From NCBI RefSeq assembly GCF_900107535.1, contig NZ_FNRA01000006.1, positions 62,001 through 126,000 on the forward strand: a DNA stretch of 64,000 nt, in the 5' to 3' direction. Origin of the DNA: Pedobacter hartonius. GTDB lineage: Bacteria > Bacteroidota > Bacteroidia > Sphingobacteriales > Sphingobacteriaceae. Positions within the stretch are counted from its first letter, which is position 1. The number at the start of each line of letters is the position of its first letter. The notes beneath the pieces were generated by a model, which saw only the letters and a list, made by a program, of their open reading frames with translations, made no database searches and was not told the DNA's origin. A program made the position numbers and the translations under genes. Below are positions 17,601 to 26,363 of the stretch, in pieces.

Positions 17601-18298
17601 GCATGAACAACAGAGTTTAAAAAGGCCTCTGCAGTTTGTCCGGATAAAGTTCTTCCCGATGCATCTGTGATCGTACCGGAGATCATGATCTCTATCTTGC
17701 GGCCGATGACCTCTTCATATTTCTTGATGGCAAAAATTGCTGCCTTTGCATTCAGGGTATCGAATATCGTTTCAATCAGCAGCAGGTCGGAACCGCCGTC
17801 AATGAGGCCTCTGATCTGCTGATAATAGGCGTCTGCCAGTTCGTCAAATGTCAGCGCCCTGAATCCGGGGTCGTTCACATCGGGAGAAATGGACAGGGTA
17901 CGGTTTGTTGGCCCCACGGCACCTGCTACAAAACATCTACGCCCGGGGTTGGCAGCCATGAATTCATTTACGGCCTCTTTGGCAATTTTGGCGCCTTCGA
18001 AGCTCATTTCATAATCCAGCTCCTCCATCTGGTAATCTGCCAGGGAGATGCGCTGTGTACTAAAGGTATTGGTCTCAACAATATCAGTTCCTGCTTTCAG
18101 GTATTCCGTGTGTATTGCTTTGATAATATCCGGACGGGTGATATTGAGCAGGTCATTATTGCCCTTTACATCACAGGGATGATCCTTAAAGCGTGCACCC
18201 CTGAAGTCTTCTTCTGTCAGGACATACCGCTGTATCATTGTGCCCATCGCACCGTCAATAATTAAAATTCGTTTTTCTAACTCTTCTCTAATGTTCAT
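14639..18298 (-). CDS. metH: cobalamin-dependent methionine synthase
   Basis: 1,219 residues from the ATG complementary to 18296-18298 ([20 protein letters not shown]); a start 10 codons earlier is possible but adds an unconserved tail. All four modules are present in order: homocysteine/Zn domain ([17 protein letters not shown]), folate-binding domain ([11 protein letters not shown]), cobalamin domain with the cobalt ligand His757 in [11 protein letters not shown] and SGLITPS, and the AdoMet reactivation domain ([12 protein letters not shown]). The enzyme transfers methyl from methyl-THF to homocysteine through methylcobalamin. It depends on B12, consistent with the cobalamin genes at 26364-36469. 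Confidence 0.98.
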   Translation of the reverse strand: MNIREELEKRILIIDGAMGTMIQRYVLTEEDFRGARFKDHPCDVKGNNDLLNITRPDIIKAIHTEYLKAGTDIVETNTFSTQRISLADYQMEELDYEMSFEGAKIAKEAVNEFMAANPGRRCFVAGAVGPTNRTLSISPDVNDPGFRALTFDELADAYYQQIRGLIDGGSDLLLIETIFDTLNAKAAIFAIKKYEEVIGRKIEIMISGTITDASGRTLSGQTAEAFLNSVVHAKPLSIGFNCALGAKDMRPHIEELSAKAGCYVSAYPNAGLPNEFGAYDEMPDETAAFVEDFIEHGFVNIVGGCCGTTPEHIAAIAAKAKNVTPRTIPVIPRYLRLSGLEPVTITPESMFVNIGERTNITGSPKFSKLILSGDYEAALAVARQQVEGGAQVIDVNMDEGMLDSEAAMTKFLNLIASEPDISKLPIMVDSSKWSVIENGLKCLQGKGIVNSISLKEGEDKFRESARKIMNFGAAIVVMAFDEQGQADNFERRKEICKRSYDILVDEIGFPAEDIIFDPNILTVATGLEEHNNYAVDFINAARWIKENLPYAKVSGGVSNISFSFRGNNTVREAMHSAFLYHAIKAGLDMGIVNAGMLEVYEAIPAQLLERVEDVLLNRREDATERLVDFAETVKSKGKELVKDEEWRKESVESRLSHSLVKGIIEYLDDDVEEARQQYERPIHVIEGPLMDGMNIVGDLFGAGKMFLPQVVKSARVMKKAVAYLLPFIEQEKLDNPDGDQSSSAGRVLMATVKGDVHDIGKNIVGVVLACNNFEIVDMGVMVPAQEIIRKAKEINADIIGLSGLITPSLDEMVHFAKEMEREGFTIPLLIGGATTSRIHAAVKIAPNYSGPAIHVLDASRSVSVCSTLMNAETRGAYISNIRQEYDKAREAHLNKRSDKRFKTIEEARTDKFQIDPARVAPAPAFLGTKTFSAFPLDELVPYIDWTPFFHTWEMGGSYPRIFSDKKIGDEAKKLFDDAQVLLKRIVEEKLLTANGVIGFWPANAVGDDILLEVEGKPVTIHTLRQQAEKVAGQPYYALSDFVAPKDSGIQDYFGGFAVTTGIGCDELVAEFEANYDDYNSIMAKALADRLAEAFAEKMHEMVRKEYWGYAKDEQLSADELIKEEYAGIRPAPGYPACPDHTEKETLFAILDAEHQTGLRLTESFAMYPTAAVSGFYFAHPDSKYFGLGKITKAQVEEYALRKNMSLDDTERWLSPNLAY

Positions 18299-18412
18299 TA
18301 TCAGGGGTATACATAGCCATTTGTCCATAAACTTATCGTTCTTTTACAGGAACAGCGGAGGGCAAACTTAATAAACAGGCTTAATCAGAATTCCGGTACC
18401 GGATCGAATTAA

Positions 18413-18518
18413 CTTATCTTTCAGGAGCAGCCTCAACTGCCCGAGTAGAATGTAGCACCTTGTAAGCACAGGTTGCTAAGACTTCGCAGGGTCTAATCCC
18501 TCCGTCTTTCTTTATAAG
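18413..18518 (-). ncRNA. SAM-I (S-box) riboswitch upstream of metH
   Basis: Reading the minus strand from 18518: CTTAT opens P1 and closes with ATAAG at 18417-18413. Between them are the conserved core pieces GACGGAGGGATTAGACCC, GAAGTCTTAGCAACC, AAGGTGCTACATTC and GAAAGATAAG, which correspond to the S-box consensus (kink-turn GA, GCAACC, GGTGCTAAWTCC, GAAAGAT). The aptamer ends about 115 nt before the metH ATG. No stem followed by a U run lies between, so control may be at translation or through an atypical platform. High SAM should lower metH-metF expression. Confidence 0.93.
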
Positions 18519-18555
18519 CGTGTGCAAAAATGCAACAAAGAAAAATCAATTCCAA

Positions 18556-18587
18556 GAAATGTAAGGCTAAACACAATAAAATTGCAA
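18556..18587 (-). promoter_or_regulatory. probable metH promoter
   Basis: On the minus strand TTG (18587-18585), a 21-nt spacer and TACATTTC (18563-18556), one base from TAnnTTTG. It lies just ahead of the SAM riboswitch, as a riboswitch promoter should. Confidence 0.45.
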
Positions 18588-18667
18588 TTGGATGCTACGT
18601 TTCTCTCCCTGTACAGGGTGATGCAGGCTGGGGGTGCATATGGTTTGTGATCACTATAAAGCAAAAA

Positions 18668-18693
18668 AAAAAGAGGCCGATCAGCCTCTTTTT
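18668..18693. terminator. bidirectional terminator after the Bax-inhibitor gene
   Basis: A perfect 10-bp stem AAAAAGAGGC (18668-18677) / GCCTCTTTTT (18684-18693) with loop CGATCA. Leftward transcripts meet a run of ten U (complement of 18663-18672). It lies 18 bp after the stop of the gene at 18711. Confidence 0.75.
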
Positions 18694-18710
18694 ACCTATT
18701 ACACTGAATA

Positions 18711-19463
18711 TTATTTTCTTCCTCCAAATATCCTTAACAGAAACAGGAAGATATTGATAAAGTCAAGATATAATGACAATGCGCCCATGATGGCTAATTT
18801 TTTTGAGTCATCAGCAGCAATAGCATCGCCGTTCTCTTCAATACCGGCACCGATGCGTTTTAACTTTTGTACGTCATATGCAGTTAATGCAGTGAAGATG
18901 GCTACACCAAAGAAACTCATGATATAGTCAAAACCAGGGCTTTTCAGGAACATATTGATCACACTTGCAATTACCAGGCCGATCACACCCACCATCAGGA
19001 TCGGGCCGAATTTAGTTAAATCAGTGTTGGTGGTGTATCCAAGGACAGCCATTAAGCCGAATATACCGGCAGCAGCAGCAAAACATCCGATCACAGATCC
19101 TGATGCATAAATCAGTAAAATAAAGCTCAAACTTACTCCTGTTAATACTGAATACAGAATAAATGTACCCAATAAGGCTGCATAAGAAAGCTTACTCAAA
19201 CCGGCGCTCATTAAAAGTACCAGTCCTACCGGTGCAAACATGACCACATAACCTAAAGTTGAAAGTCTGCCGGTTTCCTGGCTTAGCAGGTAATTCAGCA
19301 TTTCAGGGCTATTTGCCATGTAAACAGCAGCAAGTGTAGATATGCCTAAGGCAACGAACATCCATAAAAACACACTTGCAAAGAATTTTTTTGCAACGGT
19401 TCCTGTCTGGTTCTCTACAAAAACTGATTTTTCTGACCAGTTATAATTATTGTTGTTATCCAT
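18711..19463 (-). CDS. Bax inhibitor-1/YccA family membrane protein
   Basis: 250 residues with seven predicted membrane segments between about residue 24 and 245 (for example FASVFLWMFVALGISTLAAV and ILMVGVIGLVIASVINMFL). The family marks TALTAYDVQKLK and ALSLYLDFINIFLFLLRIF near the C-terminus are clear; the Asp residues there form the pH-sensitive calcium-leak site in studied homologues. The short polar N-terminus is rich in Asn (MDNNNNYNW). Physiological role in bacteria is uncertain. It is a single-gene unit. Confidence 0.9.
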   Translation of the reverse strand: MDNNNNYNWSEKSVFVENQTGTVAKKFFASVFLWMFVALGISTLAAVYMANSPEMLNYLLSQETGRLSTLGYVVMFAPVGLVLLMSAGLSKLSYAALLGTFILYSVLTGVSLSFILLIYASGSVIGCFAAAAGIFGLMAVLGYTTNTDLTKFGPILMVGVIGLVIASVINMFLKSPGFDYIMSFFGVAIFTALTAYDVQKLKRIGAGIEENGDAIAADDSKKLAIMGALSLYLDFINIFLFLLRIFGGRK

Positions 19464-19517
19464 TTTTTTAAAATTTTAATTAAATATACGCGTAATATGT
19501 TATATTATATGCAAAAT

Positions 19518-20087
19518 TTATGCCCCGAGTCTTTTTGTCAGAATTTCTTCAACTTTACGAAATATCTGGAGTGGTTTTAATGTTCTCCATGCCAAATCGT
19601 CCAGCTCGCCGCCAAAATTGATATAATAGTCAATGTTGCTGCTCCTGAACTCTTCGATCACATGCGGGTTAAAGTTAATGCCTGTAATCCATCCGTCTTC
19701 CACATCCTGGAACCACTCTTCATAGTAACTGTCTTCAGAAGAATGAAAGTTCAGGATATTTTCTCCTATCAGGATAAATTTATTGATTCCTTCATCAATC
19801 ATCAGTTCCAGGATCTCCCTTTTGAGCATCATGATATCATTGGAGATGGCATCATTCCATTCCCCTATAAATTCTATGATCGCATAATTGTAGTCATAAT
19901 CTACAAAGAGAACTTTGATATAAAGTGTATTCGAACCAAAATCGTCCCATTGCGGGTGGATCAGGTAATTGTACAGTTGTTTGTCGAAATAAAACTCTGA
20001 ATATTCCGTATTGAAAAATGGCGAGCGGGGATCTTCTGCGGCAATATAATCGTCCCGCCAGCGGTAATAAGGTTCTATTTCATGCAT
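19518..20087 (-). CDS. conserved acidic protein of unknown function, murQ partner
   Basis: 189 residues, aromatic- and acid-rich, starting MHEIEPYYRWRDDYIAAEDP and ending LTKRLGA. No signal peptide, membrane segment or catalytic motif that I can name. It begins 8 bp after the murQ stop, so it is cotranscribed with murQ. The steady mix of strands (YAIIEFIGEW, KFILIGENILNF) suggests a compact cytoplasmic domain. Proteins of this look occur in other Bacteroidetes as far as I recall; no function is assigned. Confidence 0.8.
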   Translation of the reverse strand: MHEIEPYYRWRDDYIAAEDPRSPFFNTEYSEFYFDKQLYNYLIHPQWDDFGSNTLYIKVLFVDYDYNYAIIEFIGEWNDAISNDIMMLKREILELMIDEGINKFILIGENILNFHSSEDSYYEEWFQDVEDGWITGINFNPHVIEEFRSSNIDYYINFGGELDDLAWRTLKPLQIFRKVEEILTKRLGA

Positions 20088-20095
20088 AGCAGATA

Positions 20096-20902
20096 TTATT
20101 TAGTACTGGCTTCAACAGCCTTTCTCACGCTTCCGTAGCGGATCAGTAAATCTTCGGCTTTCTGATAATCGATCTTCAGTTCGTTCATTACCATTTGAGT
20201 ACCTCTGTCTACCAGCTTATGATTTGTTAACTGCATATCGACCATTTTATTGCCTTTTACGCGGCCCAGTTTAATCATCACTGTAGTACTCAGCATGTTC
20301 AATACCAGTTTTTGTGCAGTACCTGATTTCATTCGTGTAGATCCTGTTAAAAATTCGGGGCCAACCACTACTTCCACAGGAAAATCACTTGCTGCTGCGA
20401 TCGGCCCTCCTTCATTGCATACGATACATCCGGTTAAAATACCGTTTTCCCTGGCTTTTAATAATCCTCCGATCACATAAGGGGTCGTTCCTGAAGCGGC
20501 AAGGCCGATCAGGCTGTCTTTTGAATTGATATCAAATTCCTGAAGGTCAATCCAGGCCTGCCGGTCATCATCTTCGGCATTTTCCACAGCCCTTCTGATC
20601 GCCTTATCACCACCGGCAATGATCCCTACTACCTCATCAAAAGGAACACCGAAGGTTGGCGGGCATTCCGATGCATCTACTACGCCCAGGCGTCCGCTTG
20701 TTCCTGCACCGATGTAGAACAACCTGCCGCCGCTTTTCATCCTTTCGGTAATGGCCAGAGAAAGTTTTTCTATCTGTGGAAGACATTTTTCCACGGCCAG
20801 CGGGACCGTTTTGTCCTCATTGTTTATGCCCTTAAGAATATCAAGCACTTCCATCTGGTCTATATTATTGTACTTCGACTCTTGTTCGGTTACACGTATC
20901 AT
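20096..20902 (-). CDS. murQ: N-acetylmuramic acid 6-phosphate etherase
   Basis: 268 residues with the SIS (sugar isomerase) fold. Signatures: RLFYIGAGTSGRLGVVDASE at about 60-79 and the catalytic Glu regions in NAEDDDRQAW and GLAASGTTPYV. It removes the lactyl ether from MurNAc-6-phosphate, feeding GlcNAc-6-P into peptidoglycan recycling. It leads a two-gene leftward unit with the unknown protein at 19518-20087. The usual MurNAc kinase or transporter genes are not in this window. Confidence 0.95.
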   Translation of the reverse strand: MIRVTEQESKYNNIDQMEVLDILKGINNEDKTVPLAVEKCLPQIEKLSLAITERMKSGGRLFYIGAGTSGRLGVVDASECPPTFGVPFDEVVGIIAGGDKAIRRAVENAEDDDRQAWIDLQEFDINSKDSLIGLAASGTTPYVIGGLLKARENGILTGCIVCNEGGPIAAASDFPVEVVVGPEFLTGSTRMKSGTAQKLVLNMLSTTVMIKLGRVKGNKMVDMQLTNHKLVDRGTQMVMNELKIDYQKAEDLLIRYGSVRKAVEASTK

Positions 20903-21155
20903 AATTTGTGTTTCATTAATTTTTTAATTCCTCTTATTCTGATGGAGCTTTTACGATCAGCTTCAACTATTCTTATTTTTCAGATCCAGAGCCTTACTGT
21001 TAATTTTTACGTATCTGTAAGCAGATATGGTTTGATAAAAATCGTCAATTTCTTTTGAATGGTGAAATTTGAACAAATAAAAGAAAGAATAAAAAAATAG
21101 ATCAAACAATAATAAATCTGAGCCCGTTAGATAGTTAATTGACAACCTAATTTTA

Positions 21156-21163
21156 TAGCTTTG
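21156..21163 (+). promoter_or_regulatory. -7 box of the S41 protease gene, very near the start codon
   Basis: TAGCTTTG at 21156-21163 is a perfect TAnnTTTG box. The ATG is at 21178, so transcription should begin only about 8 nt before it. The nearest TTG (21139-21141) is closer than the usual -33 distance. The 11-mer TAGCTTTGTAC recurs at 43010-43020 before the rrf2 gene. Confidence 0.5.
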
Positions 21164-21177
21164 TACAATTGCTGAAC

Positions 21178-22785
21178 ATGAAACCGACTACCCGAAAAAA
21201 TCTTCTCATTGCACTTACTTATTCTGTTACATTAATAGGTGGCATGTTCCTGGGGTACAAGTTTTTACGGGACCAGGGTTTCACCTTTCAGCGTAATGTT
21301 CAGTTTGCCGACAACAATTCGGAAAAAGTGGATGAGATCATCAACCTGATCAACCGCAATTATGTGGATGAGATTGACGCAGATACGCTGAGCCACCTGG
21401 AAATCGACAGTTTATTACATCAGCTGGATCCTCATAGTGTTTATCTTCCACCTGTTAAGCTGAGCGAGCAGTCTGACTTACTGGAAGGCAATTTTGAAGG
21501 GATCGGGATAGAATATTATATATTGAAAGATACACTTCTGGTAACCAGTGTTTTTAAAGACGGGCCTGCTGCATTGGCGGGACTTAAACTGGGAGATAAA
21601 ATATTAAAGATCGACAGCTTTTTTGTGAGTGGTAAACATTTGCCGAGAGAGCAGATGATCGGAAAGATCAAAGGTAAACGGGGAACGGCAGTACAGCTGC
21701 TGATTCTGCACCCGGGCTCCGCGCACCCGGTTACAATGGCCATCAAACGCGGACGCGTAAATGTGAGCAGCATTGATGCAGCCTACATGATCAATGCAGA
21801 TGCAGGATATATCCGGATCAGTGAATTCGGCGCCAATACGGACAGGGATTTTGTGGAATCAGTAAAAAGTTTAAAGTCGGCCGGTATGAAAAAGCTGATC
21901 CTCGATCTTCGCGACAATGGGGGAGGCTATCTGACAGCCGCCACCAGCCTGGCCAACCAGATCCTTCCGGAGAATAAACTGATCGTTTATACGGAAGGGA
22001 AACATGAACCGCGTACAGATTATATTGCGACTGGCGGCGGAGAATTTGAGGATGGTAAACTGGCGGTTCTCATTAATGAGAACTCTGCTTCTGCGAGCGA
22101 GATCCTTGCCGGTGCAGTACAGGACCTGGACAGGGGCATCATCATTGGGCGCCGTTCTTTTGGAAAAGGACTTGTACAGGAGCAATTTCCTTTTGGTGAC
22201 GGTTCTGCTTTAAATTTAACCATTGCCAGGTACTATACGCCACTGGGCCGAAGTATTCAAAAATCATACAAGAGAGGATATACCGCTTACCAGAATGAGA
22301 TAGAAGAACGCTTTAATGATGGCGAACTGACTGAAAGCCCTCTTGCCTCGAGGGACAGTATGCAGAAAAACCTGGCCTATACCACCGGTTCAGGAAAACG
22401 GGTGTTTGCAGGCGGCGGTATACAGCCTGATATCTATGTGAAGATGGACACTGCCGGGATCAATAAGTTTTACAGCCTGCTGATGGATAAGAAAGTACTA
22501 TTTGATTATGTGTTCGATGTGCTTGCCAACCGTTATACTTCGGCATACCTCGAACAGAACCTGCCAACTTTTACCATTAGCGAGGCAGACTACAAAGACT
22601 TTGTGAGGTATGTGCAATCCAAGAACATTGTGATAGACTATAAGCAGCTGATTGCTTCGAAACCTGTGGTCTGCAATGATCTTAAAGCATTGCTTTACAG
22701 GTATCACCTGGGGGATGCGGGTTATTACAGGGCTTTGAACCTGAATGATAATATGGTAAAGCAGGCTCTTTCAAGCCTGCAATAA
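21178..22785 (+). CDS. S41-family C-terminal processing peptidase (CtpA-like)
   Basis: 535 residues from the ATG at 21178 (a TTG three codons earlier is also in frame). An N-terminal membrane anchor (LLIALTYSVTLIGGMFLGY) places it in the periplasm. A PDZ domain spans about residues 90-185 (FEGIGIEYYI, DGPAALAGLKLGDKILKID). The protease domain has LRDNGGGYL, the nucleophile region NSASASEILAG and the general-base Lys in FGKGLVQEQFPF. This Ser/Lys dyad type trims C-termini of exported proteins. A C-terminal extension of about 150 residues follows the catalytic core. It converges on der, with a short GCAGGCT/AGCCTGC stem (22761-22780) at its 3' end. Confidence 0.92.
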   Translation: MKPTTRKNLLIALTYSVTLIGGMFLGYKFLRDQGFTFQRNVQFADNNSEKVDEIINLINRNYVDEIDADTLSHLEIDSLLHQLDPHSVYLPPVKLSEQSDLLEGNFEGIGIEYYILKDTLLVTSVFKDGPAALAGLKLGDKILKIDSFFVSGKHLPREQMIGKIKGKRGTAVQLLILHPGSAHPVTMAIKRGRVNVSSIDAAYMINADAGYIRISEFGANTDRDFVESVKSLKSAGMKKLILDLRDNGGGYLTAATSLANQILPENKLIVYTEGKHEPRTDYIATGGGEFEDGKLAVLINENSASASEILAGAVQDLDRGIIIGRRSFGKGLVQEQFPFGDGSALNLTIARYYTPLGRSIQKSYKRGYTAYQNEIEERFNDGELTESPLASRDSMQKNLAYTTGSGKRVFAGGGIQPDIYVKMDTAGINKFYSLLMDKKVLFDYVFDVLANRYTSAYLEQNLPTFTISEADYKDFVRYVQSKNIVIDYKQLIASKPVVCNDLKALLYRYHLGDAGYYRALNLNDNMVKQALSSLQ

Positions 22786-22797
22786 CCTTATCTTTTA

Positions 22798-24099
22798 TTA
22801 TTTCTGTCTGAAATAAATCTGTATCGGTACACCGTTGAAATCAAAATTCTCACGGAGTTTATTCTCAATAAAACGTTTGTACGGCTCCTTGATATACTGG
22901 GGCAGGTTACAGAAGAAAGCGAACATCGGTGATGAAGCATTGATCTGCGTAACATATTTTACTTTGATATACTTTCCTTTCAGTGCCGGTGGCGGATACT
23001 TCTCAATGATTGGCAGCATCACGTCATTCAGTTTTGAGGTTGGAACCTTTTTACCTCTGTTTTTAAACACTTCCAGGGCTGTTTCTACTGCCTTGAAGAT
23101 ACGCTGTTTGTTGAGTACTGAAGTGAATACGATCGGCACGTCGGTGAAGGGCTGAAGTTTCTGACGGATCTGTTCTTCGAAAGCTTTCATTGTTTTGTTG
23201 TCTTTCTCTACCAGGTCCCATTTGTTCACCAGGATTACAATACCTTTTTTGTTCTTCTCAGCAAGGTGGAAAATATTCACGTCCTGCGCTTCGAGGCCTT
23301 CCATGGCGTCTATCATCAGGATGACTACGTCAGCCTCTTCAAGCGCCTTAATGGTACGCATAACCGAATAAAATTCGATGTTCTCTTTTACTTTAGTCTT
23401 TTTACGCAGACCGGCAGTATCGATGAACATGAACTCATGTCCGAATTGGTTGTAGTGGATATGGATAGAATCACGGGTAGTTCCGGCGATAGGCGTAACA
23501 ATGTTTCTCTCCTGGCCCATCAGGGCATTGATCAGGGAAGATTTACCTACGTTTGGCCGTCCTACAATAGTTAATTTTGGTAATCCGTTCTCTTCGAGCG
23601 GAACGTCTTCAAAGTGCGAGATCACCTCGTCCAGCAGGTCGCCGGTACCAGATCCGGTCATCGAGGAGATCGAATAGATTTCTCCGAGCCCAAAGCCATA
23701 AAATACAGCCGCATCATTTTCAAGAGAGGTATTGTCTACTTTATTTACGACAATAAAAACAGGTTTTTTACTTCTGCGCAGCAGTTGTGCGATTTCATCA
23801 TCCAGGTCTGTTATTCCGGTGATCACATCAACCATAAACAGGATAACTGAGGCTTCTTCGATTGCGATGACGACTTGTTCACGGATGGCTGCTTCAAAAA
23901 CATCTTCTGAATTTGCTACATAACCACCGGTATCGATCACAGTAAATTGTTTGTCAGTCCACTCGGCAACGCCATAGTGACGATCGCGTGTTACACCGCT
24001 GAAGTCATCAACAATAGCTTTACGACTCTCAGTTAAGCGGTTAAAAAGGGTAGATTTGCCTACGTTTGGTCTTCCGACGATTGCTATAATATTAGCCAT
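22798..24099 (-). CDS. der: ribosome biogenesis GTPase Der (EngA)
   Basis: 433 residues with two tandem GTPase domains, unique to Der: [12 protein letters not shown] at residues ~8-19 and [12 protein letters not shown] at ~181-192, each followed by its own DTGG/DTAG, NKVD and NKWD motifs. A KH-like C-terminal domain ends the protein ([10 protein letters not shown]). It works in 50S subunit assembly. It lies 44 bp downstream of era on the same strand, so the two assembly GTPases are probably expressed together. Confidence 0.97.
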   Translation of the reverse strand: MANIIAIVGRPNVGKSTLFNRLTESRKAIVDDFSGVTRDRHYGVAEWTDKQFTVIDTGGYVANSEDVFEAAIREQVVIAIEEASVILFMVDVITGITDLDDEIAQLLRRSKKPVFIVVNKVDNTSLENDAAVFYGFGLGEIYSISSMTGSGTGDLLDEVISHFEDVPLEENGLPKLTIVGRPNVGKSSLINALMGQERNIVTPIAGTTRDSIHIHYNQFGHEFMFIDTAGLRKKTKVKENIEFYSVMRTIKALEEADVVILMIDAMEGLEAQDVNIFHLAEKNKKGIVILVNKWDLVEKDNKTMKAFEEQIRQKLQPFTDVPIVFTSVLNKQRIFKAVETALEVFKNRGKKVPTSKLNDVMLPIIEKYPPPALKGKYIKVKYVTQINASSPMFAFFCNLPQYIKEPYKRFIENKLRENFDFNGVPIQIYFRQK

Positions 24100-24143
24100 G
24101 TGTTGTGAATTGTATTAATTATTAAGGGGTTGCAAAGGTAGGT

Positions 24144-25022
24144 TTAATTTTCGTACCCGAAACTTTTTAAATAGTTCTTTTTACTGCGCCAGTCCGGAAG
24201 CACTTTTACGAAGGTTTCCAGGAACACTTTCTGGTCCAGGAACCGCTCAATATCCTTACGGGCTTCGGTACCAACTTTTTTCAGCATAGAGCCGCCTTTA
24301 CCGATCAGGATGTTCTTTTGGGAGTCGCGCTCCACGATGATCTCGGCACTGATCCTGGTGATCTTCTCTTCTTCCTTGAAAGAGGTGATGACCACTTCAG
24401 TACTGTAGGGGATTTCTTTCTGGTAGTTATTGAAGATCTTTTCCCTGATGATCTCGGAAACAAAGAAACGCTGGTTTTTATCGGTCAGTTCTTCCTTGTC
24501 ATAATACGCGGGATGTTCAGGAAGATATTCGAGCACCTTTTCCAGTATTCCTTCCAGGTTGTATTTATGGAGTGCGGATATTGCATAGATATGCATGGGT
24601 TTTAAGAGCTCCTGCCAGTAGGCCTGTTTCTCATCTACCTGTTCCTGTGTAGCACCGTCGATCTTGTTGATCAGGACGATCATCGGAATAGTACTGTTGA
24701 TGATTTTCTCGAGCACATCATTTTCATCATGCTGCTCATTTACGTCTGTAACAAACAGCAGCAGGTCTGCATCACTCAATGCGCCTTTCACAAAATTCAT
24801 CATGGAATCCTGCAGTCCGTAGCGCGGTTTTATGATGCCGGGAGTGTCAGAAAAAACGATCTGGTAATTTTCTTCATTCACAATTCCCAGGATACGGTGA
24901 CGGGTAGTCTGGGCCTTCGGAGTGATGATCGATAGTTTTTCCCCTACCAGGGCATTCATTAGGGTAGATTTACCAACATTTGGCTTACCTATTATGCTTA
25001 CAAAACCTGCTTTATGCGACAT
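24144..25022 (-). CDS. era: GTPase Era
   Basis: 292 residues from the ATG complementary to 25020-25022 (MSHKAGFVSIIGKPNVGKST). A longer frame up to 25112 would run across the divergent promoter region and is rejected. GTPase motifs GKPNVGKST, DTPGI and NKID are followed by a C-terminal KH domain with GKGGSMLKKVG, which in Era binds the 3' end of 16S rRNA. It has a role in 30S maturation. Its promoter (25061-25093) overlaps that of the tRNA array transcribed the other way. Confidence 0.96.
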   Translation of the reverse strand: MSHKAGFVSIIGKPNVGKSTLMNALVGEKLSIITPKAQTTRHRILGIVNEENYQIVFSDTPGIIKPRYGLQDSMMNFVKGALSDADLLLFVTDVNEQHDENDVLEKIINSTIPMIVLINKIDGATQEQVDEKQAYWQELLKPMHIYAISALHKYNLEGILEKVLEYLPEHPAYYDKEELTDKNQRFFVSEIIREKIFNNYQKEIPYSTEVVITSFKEEEKITRISAEIIVERDSQKNILIGKGGSMLKKVGTEARKDIERFLDQKVFLETFVKVLPDWRSKKNYLKSFGYEN

Positions 25023-25042
25023 CGAATATTTTTTAAAATAAA

Positions 25043-25074
25043 TTTGCATTGCAAAGAAACGAAATATATCTTTG
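25043..25074 (+). promoter_or_regulatory. promoter of the initiator-tRNA/tRNA-Glu array
   Basis: TTTG (25043-25046), a 20-nt spacer and TATCTTTG (25067-25074) match the Bacteroidetes consensus perfectly. Transcription would start near 25081, about 50 nt before the first tRNA. Confidence 0.7.
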
Positions 25075-25093
25075 CAGACCAATTTAAAACAAA
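25061..25093 (-). promoter_or_regulatory. era promoter, overlapping the divergent tRNA promoter
   Basis: On the minus strand TTTG (25093-25090), a 21-nt spacer and TATATTTC (25068-25061), one mismatch from consensus. Its -7 box shares bases 25067-25068 with the -7 box of the rightward tRNA promoter. Confidence 0.55.
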
Positions 25094-25132
25094 GGAAGAT
25101 TAATTCTTTCACCGTTTTAAACTGATATAAAG

Positions 25133-25205
<73 letters not shown>

Positions 25206-25246
25206 CCTGGAGAAGCAGCACCTGCGAAGGTGAGTCGCTTTGAAAA

Positions 25247-25318
25247 GGCCCGTTCGTCTACCGGTTAGGACGCCAGATTTTCATTCTGGAAATAGGGGTT
25301 CGATTCCCCTACGGGCTA
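25247..25318 (+). tRNA. tRNA-Glu (TTC), copy 1
   Basis: Acceptor GGCCCGT pairs with ACGGGCT. The anticodon arm CCAGA-TTTTCAT-TCTGG gives anticodon TTC. The T arm AGGGG-TTCGATT-CCCCT is standard. 72 nt, without encoded CCA beyond CA. Confidence 0.95.
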
Positions 25319-25364
25319 CACAGAAACGCTAGTTGCACGCTGGCGTTTCTCATTAAAGACATAG

Positions 25365-25437
<73 letters not shown>

Positions 25438-25483
25438 CCTGGAAGAGCGTTTAACTTGCAAAGGTTAAACGCTTTAATTTAAT

Positions 25484-25555
25484 GGCCCGTTCGTCTAGGG
25501 GTGAGGACGCCAGATTTTCATTCTGGTAACAGGGGTTCGATTCCCCTACGGGCTA
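25484..25555 (+). tRNA. tRNA-Glu (TTC), copy 2 (variant)
   Basis: Same anticodon arm and T arm as copies 1 and 3, but the D loop reads CTAGGGGTGAG in place of CTACCGGTTAG and the variable region is TAAC in place of AAAT. The stems still pair, so it should be functional. Confidence 0.94.
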
Positions 25556-25596
25556 CTTGAAACCGACAGGTGGAATGGCTTGAAATAAAAATATAG

Positions 25597-25669
<73 letters not shown>

Positions 25670-25710
25670 CCTGGAGAAGCAGCACCTGCAAAGGTGAGTC
25701 GCTTTGAAAA

Positions 25711-25782
25711 GGCCCGTTCGTCTACCGGTTAGGACGCCAGATTTTCATTCTGGAAATAGGGGTTCGATTCCCCTACGGGCTA
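25711..25782 (+). tRNA. tRNA-Glu (TTC), copy 3
   Basis: Identical to copy 1, including the D loop. The spacer from the preceding fMet gene differs from that of unit 1 by a single base (CTGCA for CTGCG). Confidence 0.95.
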
Positions 25783-25811
25783 CAAAAACCGATTTTAAAT
25801 CGTAGAAAATG

Positions 25812-25849
25812 AAGCCGTCTTTGCAGCAATTGCAAGACGGCTTTTTTTT
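25812..25849 (+). terminator. terminator of the tRNA array
   Basis: AAGCCGTCTTTGC (25812-25824) pairs with GCAAGACGGCTT (25832-25843) with one bulged T, followed by eight T (25842-25849). It lies 30 bp after the last tRNA. Confidence 0.85.
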
Positions 25850-25948
25850 GTGGTTTTATTTTTCCTGAAAAGGTTTTTTTCGTGGTTTTGTGCCAGTTTG
25901 TGTATTGCTTTATATTTCCCGTATGTTGTGCCGTCATTGGATTACCAC

Positions 25949-25993
25949 TGGCAGGGGGCTGGAATACCTTTTTCTTATTCCAACCCCCTGCCA
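25949..25993. repeat. 18-bp inverted repeat with 9-nt loop
   Basis: TGGCAGGGGGCTGGAATA (25949-25966) and TATTCCAACCCCCTGCCA (25976-25993) are complementary except for one position; the loop is CCTTTTTCT. Pairing continues weakly outward (GTGCCGTCA near 25928-25936 with TGACGACAC near 26001-26009). It is of a different sequence from the palindrome at 2363-2497. Its role is unknown. Confidence 0.75.
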
Positions 25994-26307
25994 ATTTGGT
26001 TTGACGACACCTATAAACACAACGAATACAAAGTAATGTAAAAACAATATATGATTTCGGGGAAGGTTTGAATTAGTCAAGTGTTGGTTTGATGCAGACA
26101 ATTCAGGGCAGTTTAAGCCTTGTAAATTTGTAGCATAAACCCATTCCGTTACAGGGAAAGAAGGTCGCAGGCCGTAGCCTGCGTTTATATTGAACATTAT
26201 TAGAAACTAACCTTTATGAAAACATGTTCATTACATCAAACCTTACCGCAAATTTCCTGATCACCCAAACTACTGGTTTTGTTCGGATAAATGATAAAAA
26301 TTCTTAA

Positions 26308-26315
26308 TACTTTTG
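26308..26315 (+). promoter_or_regulatory. -7 box of the cobN operon
   Basis: TACTTTTG, a perfect TAnnTTTG box, 49 bp before the cobN ATG. The nearest TTTG upstream (26278-26281) is 26 nt away, longer than usual. Confidence 0.45.
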
Positions 26316-26363
26316 ACAGAGCGCAATCTCAATTGTATTTAAGTTTTAACATTTACAGGAACA

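Larger units (their letters stand above)
25850..26363. other. 514-bp non-coding region between the tRNA array and cobN
   Basis: It holds the tRNA terminator tail, an 18-bp inverted repeat (25949-25993), a small 7-bp GC stem CGCAGGC-CGTA-GCCTGCG (26166-26183) followed by TTTATATT, and the cobN -7 box (26308-26315). No convincing coding frame is present. I looked for a cobalamin riboswitch before cobN and did not find its conserved boxes. Confidence 0.6.

Noticed and set aside
18530..18757. Rightward 75-codon open frame over the metH leader and Bax-inhibitor terminator
   Set aside because: It is antisense to regulatory sequence and contains a lysine run from the poly-A side of the terminator; not coding-like.
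25023..25112. Longer era start (30 extra codons)
   Set aside because: The extension would cover both promoters of the era/tRNA region; MSHKAGFVSIIGKPNVGKS is the natural start.
25934..26197. Leftward 87-codon open frame before cobN
   Set aside because: It covers the 25949-25993 inverted repeat, its translation looks random, and no promoter or ribosome site goes with it.
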